A stretch of DNA of 64,000 nucleotides from Rhodoferax sp. (GTDB lineage Bacteria; Pseudomonadota; Gammaproteobacteria; Burkholderiales; Burkholderiaceae_C), in the NCBI GenBank assembly GCA_031291295.1, contig JARLJI010000016.1, positions 48,895 through 112,894 on the forward strand. The letters run 5' to 3'. Positions 26,219-34,393 of the stretch are shown piece by piece (within the stretch, counting starts at the first letter, position 1; each line of letters opens with the position of its first letter). The notes under the pieces were generated by a model that ran no database searches, was not told the origin of the DNA, and saw only the letters and a list, made by a program, of their open reading frames with translations. The position numbers and the translations under genes were made by a program.

Positions 26219-27034
26219 ATGACGGATTCCAACCCTCATTGGCTCGGCCTCGCCGGCGAAGTCTGTGCCGTGACCGGCGCGGCCAGCGGCATCGGCGCTG
26301 CCATTGCACGCAGTCTGGCCGCCGCCGGCGCCCGGGTCGCCCTGCTGGACCGCGACAGCGCCGGCTGCGAGAGAGTCGCCGCCGAGATCGGTGCGCAGGG
26401 CGCCAGCGTGCTGGCCGTGACCTGCGACATCGCCAGCGAGGCTAGCGTGGCCGCCGCCGCCGCGCGTGTGCAGGCGCAGCTCGGGCCCTGCTACGCCCTC
26501 ATCAACAATGCCGGCCTGTTGCGCTCGGGCGCTCTAGTCGATGTAAGCCTGGACGACTGGAACACGGTGCTGGCGATCAACTTGACCGGCTATCTACTGT
26601 GCGCACGCGCTTTCTCGAAACCGATGCGCGAAGCCGGCCGCGGCAGCATCGTGAACGTGGCCTCCATCTCGGGCCTGACCCCGCAGACCGGCAGCGGCGC
26701 CTATAGCGCCAGCAAGGCCGGCGTGCTGCTGATGTCGCGCCAGATGGCGGTGGAATGGGGCCCGCAAGGCATCCGCAGCAATGCGATCTGCCCCGGCATG
26801 ATTCGTACTGCGCTGTCCGCCAAGTTTTACGAAGAGCCCGGGTTCGAGCAAAAGCGCGCGGCCGTCACGGCGAGCCGCCGGGTGGGGGAGCCGCAGGACA
26901 TTGCCGATGTCGCGCTGTTCCTGGCCAGCCCCCGTTCGGCTTACGTCAACGCCGCGGAAATTGCCGTAGACGGCGGCATGACCTCCATGCTGATGGACAT
27001 GGTCCCGCGTCCCGGTTTCAACAAGATCGCCTGA
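26219..27034 (+). CDS. Short-chain dehydrogenase/reductase (SDR 3)
   Basis: A 271-aa classical SDR: TGAASGIG, NNAG, NVASISGLTP, catalytic YSASKAG, CPGMIRTAL. Ribosome binding site AAGGAGACACC before ATG 26219; the longer frame from 26132 would run through the shared promoter element. It leads an operon with a KSTD-like flavoprotein (16-nt gap) and a NIPSNAP protein, divergent from the AraC-family gene. Confidence 0.89.
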   Translation: MTDSNPHWLGLAGEVCAVTGAASGIGAAIARSLAAAGARVALLDRDSAGCERVAAEIGAQGASVLAVTCDIASEASVAAAAARVQAQLGPCYALINNAGLLRSGALVDVSLDDWNTVLAINLTGYLLCARAFSKPMREAGRGSIVNVASISGLTPQTGSGAYSASKAGVLLMSRQMAVEWGPQGIRSNAICPGMIRTALSAKFYEEPGFEQKRAAVTASRRVGEPQDIADVALFLASPRSAYVNAAEIAVDGGMTSMLMDMVPRPGFNKIA

Positions 27035-27050
27035 CCCCAAGGAGAACAGC

Positions 27051-28757
27051 ATGTCCCAAGACTTTGATTGTGATCTGATCGTCATCGGCTCCGGCGCTGC
27101 CGGGCTGGCCACCGCCATTACGGCCCGCAAACGTGGGCTCGATGTGGTCGTGCTCGAAAAGGAACCGGTGTTCGGGGGCACCACCGCGCTGTCCGGCGGT
27201 GTGCTGTGGATTCCGATGACTTCGTATGGCCGCCAGCAAAATCCCGCTGACAACCGCGACAACGTGCTCAAGTTCATGATCGATCAGACTGGCGCGTTCT
27301 ACGATGCGGCGGCGGTCGATGCATTTATCGACAATGGCCCGAAGATGGTGGAATTCTTCGAGCGCGAGACGGCGATGAAGTTTGTCCCCACGCTCTACCC
27401 GGACTACCACCCGGACGCCCCCGGTGGCGTGGACGTCGGCCGCTCGATTCTGGCCGCACCCTACGACATTCGGGGCCTAGGCAAGGACATGCCGCGCCTG
27501 AAGCCGCCGCTCAAGACCATCACCTTCATCGGGATGATGTTCAACTCGTCGAATGCCGACCTCAAGCACTTCTTCCTGGCCACCAAGTCGCTGACCTCGT
27601 TCATCTACGTAGCCAAGCGGCTGGTGACCCATCTCAAGGAACTGGCGCTGTACCGCCGCGGCATCAACGTAACCAGTGGCAATGCACTGGCCGCGCGTCT
27701 AGCCAAGTCGGCGCTCGACTTGGGCATACCGATCCTGACCAACAGCCCGGCGAAAGAGATCGTGATGATAAACGGCAGCGCCACCGGTGTGCGTGTTGGT
27801 GGAGAAGGCGGGGAGCGCCGCATCACCGCCCGCCATGGCGTGGTGTTGGCTTGCGGCGGTTTTCCGCACGACGTCCAACGCATCGCCAAGGCCTACCCGC
27901 ACGTGGCGCGCGGCGGCGAACACCTGTCGCCAACACCGTTGGGCAACACCGGCGATGGCTTGGCCATGGCCGAGACCGTGGGCGCCGCGGCTGACATCCG
28001 CTTCAAGGACAGCGCGGCCTGGATGCCCGTGTCGCGCGTACCCTACGGCAACGGCGAGTTCGGCGTGTTTCCGCATCTGCTGGACCGCTACAAACCCGGC
28101 ATCATTGGAGTGCTGCGCAATGGCAAACGCTTTACCAACGAATCCAATTCGTACCATGACGTCGGCGCCGCCCTGATCCGCGCCTGTGAAGGCCACAAGG
28201 AAACGGCTATGTGGCTGATCTGCGACAAGGCGACCGTCGCCAAATACGGTCTGGGCTATGCCAAGCCCGCACCCATGCCGCTGGGCGGTCTCATCCGCAA
28301 TGGCTACCTGGTCAAGGGAAACACACTCGCCGAGTTGGCGCAGAACGCAGGTATCGATGCCACCGGGCTGGAACAGACTGTACGCGAGTACAACGTGGGG
28401 GCCACACGCGGACAAGACACGCAGTTCGGTCGCGGAACGACCTCGTTCAACCGTTACCTGGCCGACCCGGAGAACAAACCCAACCCCTGTGTGGCGCCGA
28501 TCGGAAAGGGCCCGTACTACGCGCTCAAGGTCGTCATGGGCGACTTGGGCACCTTCGACGGCATCAAGACCAGCGTGGTGGGCGAGGTGCTCAAGCGCGA
28601 TGGCACTGCGATCGAGGGCCTGTATGCCGTGGGGAATGACCGCGCCAGCGTCATGGGCGGCAACTACCCCGGCGCCGGCATCACGCACGGCCCGAACATG
28701 ACCTTCGGCTTCGTGACGGGCAACCACATCGCCGACAAGGCAGGGGCCAAGGCATGA
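27051..28757 (+). CDS. FAD-dependent 3-ketosteroid delta1-dehydrogenase-like oxidoreductase (3 of 3)
   Basis: A 568-aa flavoprotein: LIVIGSGAAGLATAITAR, GGTTALSGGVLWIP, FTNESNSYHDV, and GLYAVGNDRASVMGGNYPGAG with the Tyr-x3-Gly pair. It is closer to the first copy (10994) than to the second by eye: both share the blocks LKPPL, HRRGM or YRRGI, HGVVLACGGFPHDV and RGNTGDG or LGNTGDG. Ribosome binding site AAGGAGAACAGC. Its stop overlaps the NIPSNAP ATG (ATGA). Likely desaturates next to a ring ketone. Confidence 0.88.
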   Translation: MSQDFDCDLIVIGSGAAGLATAITARKRGLDVVVLEKEPVFGGTTALSGGVLWIPMTSYGRQQNPADNRDNVLKFMIDQTGAFYDAAAVDAFIDNGPKMVEFFERETAMKFVPTLYPDYHPDAPGGVDVGRSILAAPYDIRGLGKDMPRLKPPLKTITFIGMMFNSSNADLKHFFLATKSLTSFIYVAKRLVTHLKELALYRRGINVTSGNALAARLAKSALDLGIPILTNSPAKEIVMINGSATGVRVGGEGGERRITARHGVVLACGGFPHDVQRIAKAYPHVARGGEHLSPTPLGNTGDGLAMAETVGAAADIRFKDSAAWMPVSRVPYGNGEFGVFPHLLDRYKPGIIGVLRNGKRFTNESNSYHDVGAALIRACEGHKETAMWLICDKATVAKYGLGYAKPAPMPLGGLIRNGYLVKGNTLAELAQNAGIDATGLEQTVREYNVGATRGQDTQFGRGTTSFNRYLADPENKPNPCVAPIGKGPYYALKVVMGDLGTFDGIKTSVVGEVLKRDGTAIEGLYAVGNDRASVMGGNYPGAGITHGPNMTFGFVTGNHIADKAGAKA

Positions 28758-29098
28758 AATATTTAGTCAAACCCCTGGTCGATCATCGGATTTACACGAT
28801 CCGCCTGCGCAAGATGGGTGAATTCCTCGATGTGTTCGACCGGTTGGCGATGCCGATCCTGCTGCAGACACTGGGTACGCCAGTGTCTTTCTACACGAGC
28901 CTGGTCGGCCCGCAGAACCAGTTCGTGCACCTGTGGGCGTATGACGACCTGGCGGACTACGAGCGACGTTGCAAGGCGCGCGACACACATCCGGATTTTC
29001 CAGCGTACCTGTCGGCTTCCGAGCATCTGATCACCGCCCAGGAAACCCGGCTGATCCGGGCCGTGGACATGCCCAGCTTTACCCGGCGATCGATCTGA
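28754..29098 (+). CDS. NIPSNAP family protein (single-domain)
   Basis: A 114-aa one-domain protein: VDHRIYTIRLRKMGEFLDVFDR opens the dimeric alpha/beta-barrel fold, and FVHLWAYDDLADYERRCKAR is the family core. It overlaps the flavoprotein gene by 4 bases. Coupling to the flavoprotein suggests a partner or an isomerase-like step, but no function is established for such proteins. Confidence 0.8.
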   Translation: MKYLVKPLVDHRIYTIRLRKMGEFLDVFDRLAMPILLQTLGTPVSFYTSLVGPQNQFVHLWAYDDLADYERRCKARDTHPDFPAYLSASEHLITAQETRLIRAVDMPSFTRRSI

Positions 29099-29532
29099 CC
29101 GGCGGCGGTCAGAGCCGGACGCCAAGTCCAAATCGGTAACCGACTTTGCGCGACTGCAACCTTCTTATCCGGGTGGCGCGGGAGCAGATAATCGATCTCC
29201 ACCCGCCAGCGGATCCTGATCGTTCGGCCCTCGCAGCACGTCCAGGATGGTCGGGATCTCCATGAGCCCTTTGCCCAGCGGTACGCAACAACGTCAAACA
29301 GGACCGCGCGAAGCCCGGAGGTAAAATCCCCCAGCGGTCAGGCCGTGAAAACGAAGTACCAAGTTCAAAGCGGGGGAACAACTGGGGGAACAAATTGAAA
29401 ACTGAAAGTAGATAATCAAGCATTCATGCGGGATTCAAGACTTCATTCAGTAGACCCCAGCGGGCGCTTCGACGCGGCTGTCCAACGGAACCGACTCATG
29501 TTTGCTGCATCGCTTCCAGAAGGAATCAAACG
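29099..29532. other. 434-base stretch without a convincing gene; tandem GGGGGAACAA
   Basis: No reading frame here has family features. Short frames on the minus strand give fragments such as LMEIPTILDVLRGPNDQDP that stop quickly and may be a decayed gene. Two direct copies of GGGGGAACAA (29372-29381 and 29384-29393) occur with 12-bp period; similar GGGGGAAC tracts are, from memory, found beside tyrosine-integrase genes. This marks the end of the accessory cluster and could be an old integration scar, which is speculation. Confidence 0.35.
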
Positions 29533-29880
29533 ATGATCGAGACTTCGAAGTCTTTTCGTACCCTTTCAGCCATTCTGCTTATCGGTGGTGCGGCTGCCTG
29601 TGGCCTGTCAGCCCATGCGCAGGCCCCATCGGGTGCGAACGACGGGACCGGCACTTCTTCTGGGGGCGGTGTCATCCAGAAGGTTGAAAAAACTACCAAG
29701 AAGGCCGTCAACGCAACGGAAAGAAGCGCCAGGAAAGTCGGCCATGCCGTTGGCAAGGCGGCCAGCCGTGCCGCAGGTTCAGTTCGGCGTACGGGCGATA
29801 AAATTGGCGAAAAGCTGCCAAAAGGCAACCACACGCCACCCTCCGATGCGCGTGGGCCGGCGGGCGATAAGACGCTTTGA
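29533..29880 (+). CDS. Small exported basic protein, function unknown
   Basis: A 115-aa product. The N-terminus has a signal peptide (FRTLSAILLIGGAAACGLSAHA before QAPSGAND). The mature part is low-complexity and basic: a Gly/Ser stretch, then a Lys/Arg/Ala-rich helix (VEKTTKKAVNATERSARKV). No domain recognised. The ribosome binding site AGAAGGAATC precedes it and a good terminator follows, so expression seems real. A monocistronic periplasmic, possibly stress-linked protein is the most I can say. Confidence 0.65.
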   Translation: MIETSKSFRTLSAILLIGGAAACGLSAHAQAPSGANDGTGTSSGGGVIQKVEKTTKKAVNATERSARKVGHAVGKAASRAAGSVRRTGDKIGEKLPKGNHTPPSDARGPAGDKTL

Positions 29881-29904
29881 GTTCCGTTGTGTCCAGATTC
29901 AGAT

Positions 29905-29933
29905 AAAAAAAGCCCGCTGAAGCGGGCTTTTTG
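29905..29933. terminator. Bidirectional-type terminator
   Basis: AAAGCCCGCT, 2-nt loop, AGCGGGCTTT (29909-29918 and 29921-29930), with A-run before and T-run after. It lies between the small exported protein gene and the convergent DUF2726-like gene and can serve both. Confidence 0.88.
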
Positions 29934-29985
29934 CTGGCGTCTGCGACGTTTATGCTCTTCAGTCAGATGGGCGTATGTCTCACGG

Positions 29986-30717
29986 CTATCGCAAGTCCGC
30001 TTCCCGACTGTCCAACGGGGTCAGGAACGAATTGGGCTGCAATTCCCCCGCAAACGCGGTGAAATCGCTGTGCAGGGTGCCACGGCCGCTGTCTGGTGTT
30101 GGGCTCAGGGGGCTGAGGTCGCTGTTGCGGGTCTGACGCTGGCGCACCAGTGCGTTGCGCAAACTCACCCTGGCCGCCGAAATGGCGCTTTCGTCGCGCG
30201 CACGGTCCATGCTCATGGACGCCATCTCGCCGAGAAATTCCGTGCGGATTTCACTCAGGGCCGGCAGTTTGTCCGCTTCGACCACAATATAAGCAATACC
30301 GCATTGGCTCAACAGTCCCCGCTTCAGTCGCTGGTTTTTTTCCGCCAGTCCGAAACGCCCGGGAACGTCCACGCAGCCAATGACGTGGCCGTCGCCACCA
30401 CACACGGTGAACGTGCAATACAGCCCCGTGAGCAATTCATACCAGTGCAGGCCCTGTTCCTTGCTGCGCGGCATGGTGAACCGCGTCACGGGAATCTTGA
30501 TCATCACATGATGGCCAAAAAAAGCCCGGGTCAACCAGCGCCATACCTGACGCTCCTTGCTGTTGGCCAGTACCCGCGGGCTCAGCGGCCAACGCCTCGG
30601 GATGCGGCGGCGCTCGCGTGCTTGTCGACGAAGCCACCATGCGTGAATAGCAGCGCCCAACAGCAGGCTGACCAGCAACGCCAATCCAATTGCAAGCCCT
30701 CCTGTGTATTTATCCAT
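29986..30717 (-). CDS. Membrane-anchored DUF2726-like protein
   Basis: A 243-aa protein. One N-terminal transmembrane helix (GGLAIGLALLVSLLLGAAIHAWWL), a basic linker, then a soluble domain beginning VLANSKERQVWRWLTRAFFGHHVMIKIPVTRF with later IGCVDVPG and LSQCGIAYIVVEADKLPA, the pattern I associate with DUF2726 (restriction-endonuclease-like fold). C-terminal tail is low complexity. No function is known. Single gene convergent with the upstream exported-protein gene. Confidence 0.7.
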   Translation of the reverse strand: MDKYTGGLAIGLALLVSLLLGAAIHAWWLRRQARERRRIPRRWPLSPRVLANSKERQVWRWLTRAFFGHHVMIKIPVTRFTMPRSKEQGLHWYELLTGLYCTFTVCGGDGHVIGCVDVPGRFGLAEKNQRLKRGLLSQCGIAYIVVEADKLPALSEIRTEFLGEMASMSMDRARDESAISAARVSLRNALVRQRQTRNSDLSPLSPTPDSGRGTLHSDFTAFAGELQPNSFLTPLDSREADLR

Positions 30718-30867
30718 CTTTCAGTGCTCCGGTAGTCGTTTTCAGTGTAACGAAAGTTTACAAATGAAGTCCATAGCACAAGGCGGTAAAAAATCACGGA
30801 AGTGCCTTCGGCGAATGCCAATTAATGCCGGATAGGTCTGCTGCATCACAATGAGAGCATGCGAACC

Positions 30868-31590
30868 ATGCAATTACAGGACATTCTTTTTAACCAGGGA
30901 TTCGGTACACGGCGCGTCTGCGCGGGGCTGATTCAACAAGGATTTGTGTCGGTAGCCCAACAGATACCGACTGATCCTGCTATGGAGTTTGTAGCGCAGG
31001 GGCTGCGCTTCACGGTACAGGGTGCGGCGTGGGAATACCACGAGCTGGCGTATGTGATGCTGCACAAGCCGGCCGGGACCGAGTGCTCGCAAAAGCCATC
31101 GACCTGGCCGAGCATTTACACACTGTTGCCTTCGCCGCTGCGCCTGCGGCCGCAAAAGGCGGCCGTGCAGGGCGTGCAGGCGGTCGGCCGGCTCGACCAG
31201 GACACGACGGGTCTGCTGCTGCTGACCGACGATGGCAAGTTCATCCACCGCATGAGTTCGCCGCGGCACCATGTGCCCAAGGTGTACGAGGTCACCACCA
31301 AGCACCCGTTGGATGACAAACAGGTGCAAAAACTGCTGGAGGGCGTGGTGCTGGACGATGACCCGAAGCCGGTCCGCGCCAGCGCCTGCGAAGCGGTGGC
31401 GCCGCATCACCTGCGCCTGACGCTGACCGAGGGCAAGTACCACCAGGTCAAGCGTATGGTCGCCGCCGTGGGCAACCGCGTGGAGGCCCTGCACCGGTCG
31501 CAGATCGGAGGCCTGGTTTTGCCCGACGACTTGGCACCGGGTCAGTGGCGTTGGCTGGGCGCCGACGACCTCGCACGGATCGCTGGCTGA
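30868..31590 (+). CDS. rsuA: 16S rRNA pseudouridine synthase, RsuA type
   Basis: A 240-aa pseudouridine synthase. N-terminal S4-like RNA-binding domain (LQDILFNQGFGTRRVCAGLIQQGFVSV) and catalytic domain with GRLDQDTTGLLLLTDDG, Asp110 being the nucleophile. RsuA modifies U516 of 16S rRNA; the S4 domain and short length favour RsuA over RluB/E/F. I start at ATG 30868 (MQLQDILF); an in-frame ATG three codons upstream is possible. The gene converges on the next hydrolase with 8 nt between the stops. Confidence 0.88.
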   Translation: MQLQDILFNQGFGTRRVCAGLIQQGFVSVAQQIPTDPAMEFVAQGLRFTVQGAAWEYHELAYVMLHKPAGTECSQKPSTWPSIYTLLPSPLRLRPQKAAVQGVQAVGRLDQDTTGLLLLTDDGKFIHRMSSPRHHVPKVYEVTTKHPLDDKQVQKLLEGVVLDDDPKPVRASACEAVAPHHLRLTLTEGKYHQVKRMVAAVGNRVEALHRSQIGGLVLPDDLAPGQWRWLGADDLARIAG

Positions 31591-31598
31591 CCGTCAGC

Positions 31599-32402
31599 CT
31601 ATGCCATCGGGGCGAGGAAATCGGCGATCAGCTGCGTGGTCAGGGCCGCTTGATCGCGATGCGGAGAATGTCCGCAATGCTGCAGTTTTTGTAGCGTGAT
31701 ATTCCCGCCGGACGGGCGAATCAGCTCGATTTGCTGCATGGTTCCATAGGCATCGTCCACGCCCTGAATGGCCAGCACCGGCGCGCTGATGCGCTGACAG
31801 TCGCCGCGGATATCGAAGCTGCGAAACGCCTCGTCGAGCCAGATGTCATTCCACTGCCAGAAGGCGCAGTCCACGTCGGCGTGGTAGCGCGCCAGCCGTT
31901 CGCGCAGATCGCCGGCCTCGTACGCCGTGCGGGCCTGCGCAATCGAGTGCACCGAGATGTCTTCGACGATCACATGCGGGGCCAGCGCGATGCAGGCCTG
32001 CACCGGGTGGCGGCTCGCATACAGCAACGCAATGCTGGCGCCATCGGAATGACCGAGCAGCACGGGCTTGTCGATCTGCAGCATGCGCAGCAGTTCGGGC
32101 AGCACCTCCCAGGCTTCCACGTGCATGTAGTCCGGCTTGAGGCGTCCAATACGCTGGCCGGCGCGCTCGGTGGAGGCGCCGCGTACCTCGGGCACCGGAT
32201 CGGACTGGCCGTAGCCGCGGCGCGAATAAACCAGGCCGGCGCGCCCCGTGGCCAAGCACACCTGATCGGGCCAGTCGCGCCACATGGCAACCGAACCCAA
32301 TCCCTCATGCAGAAAAACGATGGGAGCGCGGCGCGGCGCGCCGGCTGCCGCCTCGATCTGCTGGACTTCCAGCTGCACGCCGTGGATGCGAATCAAACTC
32401 AT
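31599..32402 (-). CDS. Alpha/beta-fold hydrolase
   Basis: A 267-aa hydrolase: FLHEGLGS (oxyanion region, usually HGxG), nucleophile elbow LLGHSDGAS (Ser in GHSDG), acid in QGVDDAYGT and His in HCGHSPHRD. The substrate is unknown; the GHSDGA elbow and the EGLGS variant recur in small esterase-like proteins. Start ATG 32402 gives the usual length; an upstream in-frame start would add 46 unlikely residues. Confidence 0.85.
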   Translation of the reverse strand: MSLIRIHGVQLEVQQIEAAAGAPRRAPIVFLHEGLGSVAMWRDWPDQVCLATGRAGLVYSRRGYGQSDPVPEVRGASTERAGQRIGRLKPDYMHVEAWEVLPELLRMLQIDKPVLLGHSDGASIALLYASRHPVQACIALAPHVIVEDISVHSIAQARTAYEAGDLRERLARYHADVDCAFWQWNDIWLDEAFRSFDIRGDCQRISAPVLAIQGVDDAYGTMQQIELIRPSGGNITLQKLQHCGHSPHRDQAALTTQLIADFLAPMA

Positions 32403-32467
32403 GAGGGCATGGTAAGGGATGTGTTTGATGGCTGCCGCACCGGCGTCGCCGCGGTATGCTTCATGCC

Positions 32468-33358
32468 ATGACTTTATTTCTCGATTCGTTCTGGCGCGCC
32501 GTGGCGTATTGCCTGCGCCCGCGCGTGATTGCGCTGTCATTCCTGCCGCTGCTCATCATGGTGGCGCTCTCGTTGGGGTTGGGCTATTTTTTCTGGACGC
32601 CGGCGCTGGATTGGGTGCGCGCCCTGCTGGACGGGTCCGCCTGGATCACCCATCTCTGGTCGTGGCTGGATGGCGTCGGCGCGGGGAATCTCAAGACGGT
32701 AGCGGCCCCGCTGATTGTCATCTTCACCGTCACGCCGCTGCTGGTGATCGTGTCGCTGCTGATCGTGGCCGCCCTGATGACGCCCGCGCTGGTGGGGCTG
32801 GTTGCCGAGCGCCGTTTCCCCACTCTGGAGCGCAAAAGGGGCGGCTCGTTGCTGGCCAGTATCTTCTGGTCGCTGGGCTCCACCCTGCTGGCCTCGATCG
32901 CGCTGGTGATCTCGATTCCACTGTGGCTGGTGCCGCCTTTGATTCTGGTGCTGCCGCCGCTGATCTGGGGCTGGCTGACCTACCGCGTCATGGCCTTCGA
33001 TGCGTTGTCCAGCCACGCCAGCCGCGATGAGCGGCGCGAGATCTTCCGCCGCCATCGTGGCTGGCTGCTGGGCATTGGCGTGCTCTCGGGCTACATGGGC
33101 GCTGCGCCCAGTATCGTCTGGGCGTCGGGTGCGCTGTTTGCCGCGGCGTTTGTGATCCTGGTGCCGGTGGCCATCTGGATCTACACCCTGATATTTGCGT
33201 TCTCTTCCCTGTGGTTCTCGCACTATTGCCTCACGGCCCTGGAAAACCTGCGTGCGCAGAATACCGCTTTGGTACCACCCGCCCCGTTTGCCCCTGCTGC
33301 CTTGCCCCATGACCTCCATCCAGACCCCGTCGCAACCCCTCAAACACCCGCATCCTGA
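32468..33358 (+). CDS. EI24-domain membrane protein (CysZ-like)
   Basis: A 296-aa inner-membrane protein of the EI24 family: FLDSFWRAVAYCLRPRVIALSFLPLL opening, several long hydrophobic segments, and the family-like WGWLTYRVMAFDALSSHAS. E. coli CysZ of this family mediates sulphate uptake, but for this branch transport of sulphate is unproven. The 3' end overlaps the next gene by 50 bases, and a Pro/Ala-rich tail is coded in the overlap. Confidence 0.85.
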   Translation: MTLFLDSFWRAVAYCLRPRVIALSFLPLLIMVALSLGLGYFFWTPALDWVRALLDGSAWITHLWSWLDGVGAGNLKTVAAPLIVIFTVTPLLVIVSLLIVAALMTPALVGLVAERRFPTLERKRGGSLLASIFWSLGSTLLASIALVISIPLWLVPPLILVLPPLIWGWLTYRVMAFDALSSHASRDERREIFRRHRGWLLGIGVLSGYMGAAPSIVWASGALFAAAFVILVPVAIWIYTLIFAFSSLWFSHYCLTALENLRAQNTALVPPAPFAPAALPHDLHPDPVATPQTPAS

Positions 33359-34181
33359 AGATCGGCCCGCATTTGGGCTCATCATCGTGGGTGACGAAAT
33401 CCTCTCGGGCAAGCGCGCCGACAAGCACATGCCCCGGGTCATCGAGTTGCTGGGTGAGCGCGGCCTGCAACTCGACTACGCGGAGTGCCTCGGTGATTCG
33501 CCCGAACGCATCACCGCCACGCTGCGCCGCGCCTTTGCCTCGGGTGATGTGGTGTTCAGCTGTGGCGGCATCGGCGCCACGCCCGACGACCATACGCGTC
33601 AATGTGCGGCCAAAGCGCTCGGCGTTCCGCTGGCGCTGCACCCGCAGGCCGAACAACTGATCCGCGAGCGCATGCAGGATATCGCCAGGGAGCAGGGCAC
33701 CAGTTACGAGCCGGACCGGCCCGACAACATCCACCGCCTCAACATGGGCGTTTTTCCCCAGGGCGCGCAGCTGATCCCCAATCCCTATAACAAGATTCCC
33801 GGCTTCAGCTGCTCGGGATCGGGTGCTGGCGCCGTGCATTTCGTGCCGGGCTTTCCCGTCATGGCCTGGCCCATGATCGAGTGGGTGCTCGAGCACCATT
33901 ACGCCCACTTGTTCCGGCAAGCCGCCTATGAGGAAAAATCGGTCATCGTGTTTGGCTCCATGGAAGCGGCGCTCACGCCGTTGATGGAAGAGATCGAGCG
34001 AGTGCACAAGGACGTCAAGGTGTTCAGCCTGCCCAGTGTGGATCACCCCGAATATGGGCGCCACATCGAGCTTGGCGTGAAGGGCGATCCTGCCGCCGTG
34101 GCGGCCGCCTACCCGGTCTTGCTGGCAGGGCTGCACGGTTTCAACGCGCGACTGGGCCCCGAATTGGTGCGAAAAACATAG
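33309..34181 (+). CDS. MoCF/CinA-type molybdopterin-binding-domain protein
   Basis: A 290-aa protein with the MoCF_biosynth domain (about 20-190): FGLIIVGDEILSGKRADKH, FSCGGIGATPDDHT and the GVFPQGAQLIPNPYNKIPGF segment. It resembles the N-terminal part of CinA but lacks the C-terminal deamidase domain. Its role may be nucleotide or molybdopterin-related; unknown in practice. Its ATG lies inside the EI24 gene, so the two are coupled. The stop codon falls in the loop of a 9-bp hairpin (ATTGGTGCG/CGCACCAAT). Confidence 0.85.
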   Translation: MTSIQTPSQPLKHPHPEDRPAFGLIIVGDEILSGKRADKHMPRVIELLGERGLQLDYAECLGDSPERITATLRRAFASGDVVFSCGGIGATPDDHTRQCAAKALGVPLALHPQAEQLIRERMQDIAREQGTSYEPDRPDNIHRLNMGVFPQGAQLIPNPYNKIPGFSCSGSGAGAVHFVPGFPVMAWPMIEWVLEHHYAHLFRQAAYEEKSVIVFGSMEAALTPLMEEIERVHKDVKVFSLPSVDHPEYGRHIELGVKGDPAAVAAAYPVLLAGLHGFNARLGPELVRKT

Positions 34182-34224
34182 CGCACCAATAATGTGCCTG
34201 ATGTTATTGATCCAATATGGTGCA
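34182..34224. promoter_or_regulatory. Two candidate NtrC binding sites upstream of glnA
   Basis: Site 2, TGATCC-N5-GGTGCA (34208-34224), matches the enterobacterial NtrC consensus TGCACC-N5-GGTGCA at 10 of 12 positions. Site 1, CGCACC-N5-TGTGCC (34182-34198), is weaker. Centres are 26 bp apart and about 135-160 bp upstream of the predicted start, a normal enhancer distance. NtrC is encoded at 37580. Confidence 0.6.
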
Positions 34225-34325
34225 TTTCTAAGTCAGACAGGGTCAAAAAAGCGGGCGCGGGGCGGTGGCGGGGTGTTGTCTCAAGGCAAAATACGGGACT
34301 CGATCAATGAGAGCCGCGCCGGATT

Positions 34326-34341
34326 TGGCACAGAAACTGCA
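34326..34341 (+). promoter_or_regulatory. Sigma-54 promoter of glnA
   Basis: TGGCAC-N5-CTGCA: the -24 GG (34327-34328) and -12 GC (34339-34340) have the required 10-nt separation. It lies 53 nt before the glnA ATG. Confidence 0.8.
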
Positions 34342-34393
34342 TTACCTTGCTGTTCCCCGAATTTTTTAACCAACTTGCAACCAGGAGAAATTG

